This document shows, in pieces, positions 59,435-64,000 of a DNA stretch of 64,000 nucleotides (the stretch's first letter is position 1; the number at the start of each line of letters is the position of its first letter). The position numbers and the translations under genes were made by a program. Source of the stretch: Actinoplanes solisilvae (GTDB lineage: Bacteria > Actinomycetota > Actinomycetes > Mycobacteriales > Micromonosporaceae); contig NZ_RJAC01000008.1 of NCBI RefSeq assembly GCF_003999975.1, positions 62,001-126,000 on the forward strand, read 5' to 3'. The notes under the pieces are model-generated. The model searched no databases and was not told the origin of the DNA. It worked only from the letters and a program-made list of their open reading frames with translations.

Positions 59435-60257
59435 ATTCGCGAATGTGGGCGGCCGCCTCGTCGGCGCACGTGTCGAGCGCGAAGTGGCCGCCGTCGAGCA
59501 TGTGCACAAATGCGTCGGGCAGGTCGACGCGGTAACACATCGGCTCCGAGATCTGGAACGACGCGTCGTAGCGCCCCCACAGCACGAGCGTCCACGGCTG
59601 CGCGTCCCGGAACCACTGCTGCCATTTCGGGTACGACGCCACGTTCGTGCGGTAGTCGTAGAACAGCTCGATCTGCAGGTCGTTCTGCCCCGGCTGATTC
59701 AGGAAGGCGTACTCGTCGGTCCATAGGTCGGGGTCGTAGCGCTCGACGTCCGGGTCGAGCCCGATGTGCCGTTTCCGGGTGGCCTCCATCGAGAAGAAGT
59801 TCGCGCGCAGCGCCTCCTCGTGCGCCGCCCGATCGGCCCAGAAAGCCCGGCGTGTGTCCCACAACGGCCCCAGCCCGTTGTCGTGCGCCACGGCGTTCTG
59901 AACGATCAGCGCGTTCAACGAGGACGGCCGTTCCAGAGCCATCCGGAACCCGACCGGCCCGCCGTAGTCGGTCACGTAGAGAACGAAGGATCCGAGCCCG
60001 AGCGCGTCGGTGAAGCCGTTCATCACGTCGGCCAGGTGATCGAAGGTGTAGGGCGCCGACGCCGGGCTGTGCCCGAATCCCGGATAGTCCGGCGCGATCA
60101 GCCGCCATCGATCGGACAGTCGCGAGAACAACGGCTCGAACATGCGCGACGACGACGGGAATCCGTGCAGCAACAGCAGAACCGGCGCGTCGGACGGCCC
60201 GGCCTCGCGATAGAAGACCTCGTTCCCGTCCACCGTAACCGTGCGATAGCGAGTCAT
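59418..60257 (-). CDS. Alpha/beta hydrolase, haloalkane dehalogenase type
   Basis: A 279-residue hydrolase: REAGPSDAPVLLLLHGFPSS (oxyanion motif), PDYPGFGHSP, nucleophile elbow YVTDYGGPVGFRMAL with Asp as the nucleophile, and the catalytic His in DGGHFALD. The layout equals haloalkane dehalogenases/epoxide hydrolases. It is a paralogue of the gene at 10892, whose elbow is VFDYGAP. ATG 60257 overlaps the stop of the disulfide oxidoreductase (ATGA), making it the last gene of a four-gene operon with exporter, SDR and reductase. A longer frame upstream to 60380 is rejected. Confidence 0.88.
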   Translation of the reverse strand: MTRYRTVTVDGNEVFYREAGPSDAPVLLLLHGFPSSSRMFEPLFSRLSDRWRLIAPDYPGFGHSPASAPYTFDHLADVMNGFTDALGLGSFVLYVTDYGGPVGFRMALERPSSLNALIVQNAVAHDNGLGPLWDTRRAFWADRAAHEEALRANFFSMEATRKRHIGLDPDVERYDPDLWTDEYAFLNQPGQNDLQIELFYDYRTNVASYPKWQQWFRDAQPWTLVLWGRYDASFQISEPMCYRVDLPDAFVHMLDGGHFALDTCADEAAAHIREFMSGL

Positions 60258-61573
60258 GTCCTGAGCGCCCTCAACGCCGCTACATAGATCTCGGAGAATG
60301 TCGGGAACGGCTGGATCGTGTCCCGCAGAACGTCCAGCGGAATCTTCGCGCGGATCGCCAGGGTGGCCTGTTGCAGCCACTCCCCCGCTTCCGGCCCGAG
60401 TGCGTACGCCCCCACGAGCACCTCGCCGTCGCTCAGCAGCGTGAGGAAGCCGGGCGACTCGGCGTACGCCCTGGTGTAGGTCGCGGTCTTGGCGACCTCG
60501 GCCAACGGGATCGTCGCGCTGTGCCGAGCCTCCTTGGCCCCCACCGCCGCCGCTTGCGGATCGGTGAACGTCACCCGCGGCACCGCCGTGTAGTCGACCT
60601 GGCGCGGCTTTCCCGCGATGTTGTCCGCGACCACTTCCCCCTGATATTTCCCGACGTGCGTGAGCATGTACTGCCCGGTCGCGTCGCCGACCACCCAGAG
60701 CCGGTCAGCCGCGCGCAGATGGGAGTCGACGGGAATCCCGCGCACACCGCCGGAAACCCCCACCGTCTCGAGACCGATGTCATCGACCCGTGGCGCCCGT
60801 CCCGTCGCCACCAGCAGCCGGTCCCCACGCAGTTCCCGCCCGTCGTCGAGGACCAGTACGTAGTCCTCGCCGTCGTGCCGCGCCCCGACCGCGTTCACGC
60901 CGAGCGCCAGTTCCACGCCGTCGCGCCGCAGCACCTCCCCGAGCGCCGATCCCAGCGGCGCCGGCTCGTTGGGCAGCACGTGCCCGCGGCGCCCGGTCAG
61001 CACCACTTCACCGCCCAGCCGGCGTACGGCCTGGGCCATCTCGACGCCGACCGCGCCCGCGCCCAGAATCAGGAGCCGCCGCGGCACCTCTTTCATCCCG
61101 GTGACCTCGCGGTTCGTCCAGAGGCCGTCGAGCTCGCGCAGCCCCGGCAGCGGCGGAATGATCGGCGAGGCGCCGTTGGCCAGCACGACGTGATCGGCGG
61201 TGTAGTGGACGCCGCCGACCTCGACGACGCCCGGCCCGGCCAGCCGCCCCGATCCTCGGATCAGCGTGACGCCCTGGTCGTCGAGCCACTTCTGCTGCCC
61301 GGCGTCGGAGTAGTCCGACACCATGAAGTCGCGCCAGGCCAGCGCCCGCCCCACGTCGACCTCGGCCGTCGACTCGGCCTCGCGCGCCGCGTTGACCGCC
61401 TCCCCCGGCCGCAGCAGCGTCTTCGACGGGATGCACGCGTAGTAGGAGCACTCCCCACCTACCAGTTCCCGCTCCACCAGCGCCACCCGCAGGCCGTTGT
61501 CGACGAGCGCCCCCACGCAGTGCTCCCCGGGCGACCCGCCCCCGATCACGATGACGTCGTAGTCGTTGTCCAT
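60254..61573 (-). CDS. FAD-dependent pyridine-nucleotide disulfide oxidoreductase
   Basis: A 439-residue class I flavoprotein disulfide reductase (dihydrolipoyl dehydrogenase/mercuric-reductase-like). FAD motif DVIVIGGGSPGEHCVGALVD; redox Cys pair in GGECSYYACIPSKTLL (C42, C47); NAD motif LLILGAGAVGVEMAQAVRRL; second FAD motif RLWVVGDATGQYMLTHVGKY. At the C-terminus TIQPFPTFSEIYVAALRAL stands where lipoamide dehydrogenases have HxHPT-SE; the His is replaced by Gln, so it may not act on lipoamide. ATG 61573 has TGGAGG. The SDR gene precedes it by 19 bases; its stop overlaps the hydrolase start. Confidence 0.9.
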   Translation of the reverse strand: MDNDYDVIVIGGGSPGEHCVGALVDNGLRVALVERELVGGECSYYACIPSKTLLRPGEAVNAAREAESTAEVDVGRALAWRDFMVSDYSDAGQQKWLDDQGVTLIRGSGRLAGPGVVEVGGVHYTADHVVLANGASPIIPPLPGLRELDGLWTNREVTGMKEVPRRLLILGAGAVGVEMAQAVRRLGGEVVLTGRRGHVLPNEPAPLGSALGEVLRRDGVELALGVNAVGARHDGEDYVLVLDDGRELRGDRLLVATGRAPRVDDIGLETVGVSGGVRGIPVDSHLRAADRLWVVGDATGQYMLTHVGKYQGEVVADNIAGKPRQVDYTAVPRVTFTDPQAAAVGAKEARHSATIPLAEVAKTATYTRAYAESPGFLTLLSDGEVLVGAYALGPEAGEWLQQATLAIRAKIPLDVLRDTIQPFPTFSEIYVAALRALRT

Positions 61574-61592
61574 GCATGAACCTCCAGAAGAA

Positions 61593-62303
61593 TCAGGGGA
61601 CGAGTTGCTGGCCGCCGTCCACGTCGTAGACGGCGCCGGTCAGGGCGGTGTTGGTCATCAGGGTCAGGATGAGCGAGGCCACGTCCTCGGGCCCGACGAC
61701 CCGGTGGATCGGCAGGGTGTCGCGCAGCTCCTGGCGGCGCGCGTCGAGGTCGTCGCCGAGAATGCGGGCCGACAGCGGCGTGTCGACGAAGCCCGCCGCG
61801 ACCGTGTTGACCCGCACCGGCGCGATCTCGAGGGCCGCGTTGGCCGTGATCGCCGCCAGCGCCGCCGTGCCGATAGCGGCCAGGCTCACCCCGACGGCAG
61901 GACGGCGCGCTCCGGTGCCGCCGATGAAGGTCAAGGACCCACCCGGGCGTACGCGGGTCGCGCACTCCTTCACGATGCGCAGGGTGCCCACGACGAAGTG
62001 GTCGACCACCGCGCTGGCCCGGTCGAAGTCCATCTCGACGATCGGCGCGTAGAACGGACCGACCCCGCCGAACAGCACGTGGTCGACCGGGTCGGGCAGG
62101 TCGGCGAAGAAGCGGGTCACCGCCGCGTTGTCGGTGAGTTCGAGGTGTACGGCGGTTGCGCCGAGCTCGTCGCGGGCGGCGTCGAGCCGAGCCTGGTCGC
62201 GGCCGGTGACGATGACCTCGGCGTCGGCCGCGCGGGCCAGCCGGGCGGTCTCGAGCCCGATGCCGGACGTGCCGCCGAGAACGACGACGATGTTCCCCTT
62301 CAT
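61593..62303 (-). CDS. SDR family protein without the Tyr-Lys pair
   Basis: A 236-residue SDR-fold protein: VVLGGTSGIGLETARLARAA is the nucleotide motif. The usual YxxxK is missing: SLAAIGTAALAAITANAALE stands there, although the following APVRVNTVAAGFVDTP is normal for the family. So it either binds NAD(P) without classical catalysis or uses other residues. It is the second gene of the operon: ATG 62303 overlaps the MFS stop (ATGA) and the next gene follows after 19 bases. GAAGGGAAG upstream serves as ribosome site. Confidence 0.87.
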   Translation of the reverse strand: MKGNIVVVLGGTSGIGLETARLARAADAEVIVTGRDQARLDAARDELGATAVHLELTDNAAVTRFFADLPDPVDHVLFGGVGPFYAPIVEMDFDRASAVVDHFVVGTLRIVKECATRVRPGGSLTFIGGTGARRPAVGVSLAAIGTAALAAITANAALEIAPVRVNTVAAGFVDTPLSARILGDDLDARRQELRDTLPIHRVVGPEDVASLILTLMTNTALTGAVYDVDGGQQLVP

Positions 62304-63754
62304 GCTGAACTTCCCTTCATGGGTACGACGCAGGCGTTGACACGCGGAGACGGCGCGGGATGGGCCACGACGGCGCGGCGGCTGGGGACGAACACGGCGG
62401 TCAGCACGGCGGCGGCCACGGCCACGGCGGCCAGCACGAGCATCGCCAGCCGGTAGCGCTCGGCCAGCGGCCCGGTGAAGTCGCCCGCCGCGCCCACCCC
62501 GAGCAGCACCGGGACGAGCGCGATCAGCACGGCCCCGCCGACCCGGGACGCGGCATCGTTGATCGCGGACGCCTCCCCCAGGTCGTCGTCGGGCACCGCG
62601 GCGAGCACCCCGGCCGTGAGCGGGGCGACCGCGATGCCCAGCCCGAGTCCCCACAGCAGCGCACCGGGCAGGATCGACTGGGCGTACGGCTGCCCCGGGC
62701 TCGCCGCCGCCAACCAGACGAACCCGGCCGCCACCAGCAGGATGCCGATCGCCATGGGCCAGCGCGTGCCGATGCGGGCCACCAGCGAGCCGGCCAGCGG
62801 CGACACCACCAGGAACACGATCGACTCGGGGATCAGCGCCGCCCCCGCCTCGGTGGCGCTGTAGCCGAGCCGCAGTTGACAGAGCAGCACGACCAGGTAC
62901 GAGGCGGCCGAGATCGCGCCGTAGAACAGCACGGTCGACACGTTGATCGCGTCGAACGGCCGGGACCGGAACAGCGCGACCCGCAGCATCGGCCGTTTCA
63001 GCCGCCGCTCGACCGGCACGAGCGCGGCCAGGGCCACGACCCCGATGACCAGGGCGGGCCAGCCGCGGCTGATCCCCTCGGTGAGCGCGAAGATGACACC
63101 GGCCAGCCCGACCACCGCGAGCCCGGCCCCGGCCACGTCGACCGAGAGCGGCCGCCGCTGCTCGTCGAGCTCGGGCACCTTGATCAGCACCAGCAGGGCG
63201 GCCAGGATCAGCGGCACGTTGACGAAGAACACCCAGCGCCACGACGCATGATCGACGATCCACCCCCCGCCGTACGGGCCCAGGGTCGTTCCCAGCGTCG
63301 AGATGCCGGCCCAGATGCCGATGCCGCGAGCGCGGTCCTTGGGCCGCAGCGAACCGTTGAGCAGCGACAGACTGCTGGGCACGACGAGCGCCCCGCCCGC
63401 GCCCTGCACGAGCCGGGCTCCGATCAGCGACCACGCGTTCGGCGCCAGTGCGCAGGCGGCCGACGCGACCAGCATCACCACCAGGCCGGCGATCAGCACC
63501 TTCTTACGTCCGAAATGGTCGGCCAGGGCCCCGGCCAGCAGCAGCAACGCGGCCACGGTGACCAGGTAGCCGGTCAGGATCCACTGGATCTGGCTGACGC
63601 TGGCCGGCAGCTCACGCCCGATCGCCGGAACCGCGACATTGATCATGTACGCGTCGACGAAGCCCACGCAGGAGGCCAGGACGGTGGCCGCGACCAGGGC
63701 CGTACCCGTCGGCGACCGCAGCGCCACCAGAGCCCGCCCGTCGGTGACTGTCAT
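62300..63754 (-). CDS. MFS transporter, DHA2 (EmrB/QacA) type
   Basis: A 484-residue proton-driven efflux protein with 14 predicted helices. Signatures: GFVDAYMINVAVPAIGRELP in helix 1, SQIQWILTGYLVTVAALLLL, GALADHFGRKKVLIAGLVVM (motif A), and GAGGALVVPSSLSLLNGSLR; GPYGGGWIVDHASWRWVFFV is motif C-like. ATG 63754 is chosen for GAGG 7 bases before; ATG 63772 or 63799 are possible. The operon continues with SDR, disulfide reductase and hydrolase, the whole looking like an export plus detoxification unit. The dyad at 63798-63826 lies in the divergent gap. Confidence 0.92.
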   Translation of the reverse strand: MTVTDGRALVALRSPTGTALVAATVLASCVGFVDAYMINVAVPAIGRELPASVSQIQWILTGYLVTVAALLLLAGALADHFGRKKVLIAGLVVMLVASAACALAPNAWSLIGARLVQGAGGALVVPSSLSLLNGSLRPKDRARGIGIWAGISTLGTTLGPYGGGWIVDHASWRWVFFVNVPLILAALLVLIKVPELDEQRRPLSVDVAGAGLAVVGLAGVIFALTEGISRGWPALVIGVVALAALVPVERRLKRPMLRVALFRSRPFDAINVSTVLFYGAISAASYLVVLLCQLRLGYSATEAGAALIPESIVFLVVSPLAGSLVARIGTRWPMAIGILLVAAGFVWLAAASPGQPYAQSILPGALLWGLGLGIAVAPLTAGVLAAVPDDDLGEASAINDAASRVGGAVLIALVPVLLGVGAAGDFTGPLAERYRLAMLVLAAVAVAAAVLTAVFVPSRRAVVAHPAPSPRVNACVVPMKGSSA

Positions 63755-63797
63755 GTCCTCACACTGGGGCATCGGCACCCTGGTTCGCGCCCGTAGC

Positions 63798-63826
63798 ACT
63801 CACTGGGGCTTGGGCGACCAGTGAGT
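63798..63826. promoter_or_regulatory. Dyad in the divergent MFS/VOC promoter region
   Basis: ACTCACTGG (63798-63806) and CCAGTGAGT (63818-63826) are perfect 9-base arms, 11 bases apart. ACACTGGGG near 63761 repeats part of the first arm. It sits between the MFS gene (start 63754) and the VOC gene (start 63903), a fit place for a regulator shared by both. No regulator gene is adjacent in the window. Confidence 0.6.
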
Positions 63827-63902
63827 CACCCGGGTGCGACGCGGGGTCCGTGGGCGCGACTCTCGACGCGTCGGCCTTTCCCTGAGCCCTGGAGGACCTG
63901 TC

Positions 63903-64000
63903 ATGGATTTCAAGCTGGAAGTCGTCGTCGTCCCGGTCAGCGATGTCGACCGGGCCAAGGATTTCTACACGGGTCTCGGCTGGCGGCTCGACGCCGACGT
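63903..64000 (+). CDS. VOC/glyoxalase-family protein (partial)
   Basis: ATG 63903, with GGAGG 8 bases upstream, opens MDFKLEVVVVPVSDVDRAKD, then FYTGLGWRLDAD before the window ends. This beta-alpha start with DVDRAKDFY is the VOC superfamily (glyoxalase I/bleomycin resistance) pattern. The rest of the gene lies outside. It is divergent from the MFS operon. Confidence 0.9.
   Translation, partial: MDFKLEVVVVPVSDVDRAKDFYTGLGWRLDAD

Noticed and set aside
58564..59535. A 323-codon plus-strand frame
   Set aside because: Antisense to the PRC-barrel gene over most of its length, no motif, Arg-rich.
62360..63796. A long plus-strand frame opposite the MFS gene
   Set aside because: His/Arg/Gln-rich without any hydrophobic or known motif; the MFS helices on the other strand are convincing.

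Overview
Organism. The DNA is uniformly GC-rich, with strong GC bias at third codon positions and many GTG starts and GTGA/ATGA gene overlaps. The right half carries genes typical of Actinobacteria: S-adenosyl methyltransferase of the PF04672 type, DUF5996, a MoxR/DUF58/transglutaminase operon and a rifampicin-monooxygenase-like protein. An Actinoplanes/Micromonospora-type actinomycete is the best guess; this is inference from gene content, not a database result.

Layout. The window falls into two unlike parts that meet at a tRNA-Leu(GAG) gene (28147-28230, minus strand). Left of it (1-28 kb) lies an accessory region: two tyrosine recombinases (one intact, one a fragment) sit against the tRNA 3' end. 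Beyond them is a mosaic of redox and hydrolase genes broken up by insertion sequences: an ISAs1-type element, two ISL3-type elements, and fragments of IS1380, IS630 and IS5-type transposases. It also holds many truncated genes (MerR stub, EamA stub, MFS fragment, third Old Yellow Enzyme stub, FAD monooxygenase fragment). Right of it (28.4-64 kb) the genes are mostly intact and closely packed and look chromosomal.

Accessory part. Intact genes are two SDR dehydrogenases, four alpha/beta hydrolases, two Old Yellow Enzyme flavoproteins, a PNPOx-FNR fusion flavoprotein, an LLM flavin oxidoreductase, a PHP phosphoesterase, a GMC oxidoreductase and three TetR regulators. Several have recognisable operators. 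The most striking point is a 16-bp dyad TTCACAT-NN-ATGTGAA that occurs three times (near 15.36, 17.54 and 19.15 kb), each time inside an elongated promoter spacer as MerR-family activators use. The middle copy sits beside the 22-codon stub of a MerR gene. This looks like a redox/xenobiotic-response regulon whose regulator has been lost.

Chromosomal part. From 28.4 to 36.7 kb a TPR protein, a fibronectin-III surface protein, a MoxR ATPase, a DUF58 protein and a transglutaminase-fold membrane protein (without the catalytic Cys) form an operon-like block. Next come an EEP nuclease/phosphatase, lipoproteins, a D-amino-acid-oxidase-like protein, dodecin, a YidC-type insertase, a cold-shock-domain protein, a secreted GH20 hexosaminidase, a large membrane/periplasmic-binding-fold protein, a STAS/ATPase regulator, a methyltransferase and an SDR/LysR divergent pair with a clear LysR box. 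Then follow an unusual TetR protein, a winged-helix protein coupled to a PPDK-like protein lacking the PEP domain, a Rox-type FAD monooxygenase, and a translationally coupled operon of MFS exporter, SDR, disulfide oxidoreductase and dehalogenase-like hydrolase. The window ends inside a VOC/glyoxalase gene.

Many transposase genes, and a few others, carry single-base frameshifts. Whether each is real decay or a sequence error cannot be told from the sequence alone.
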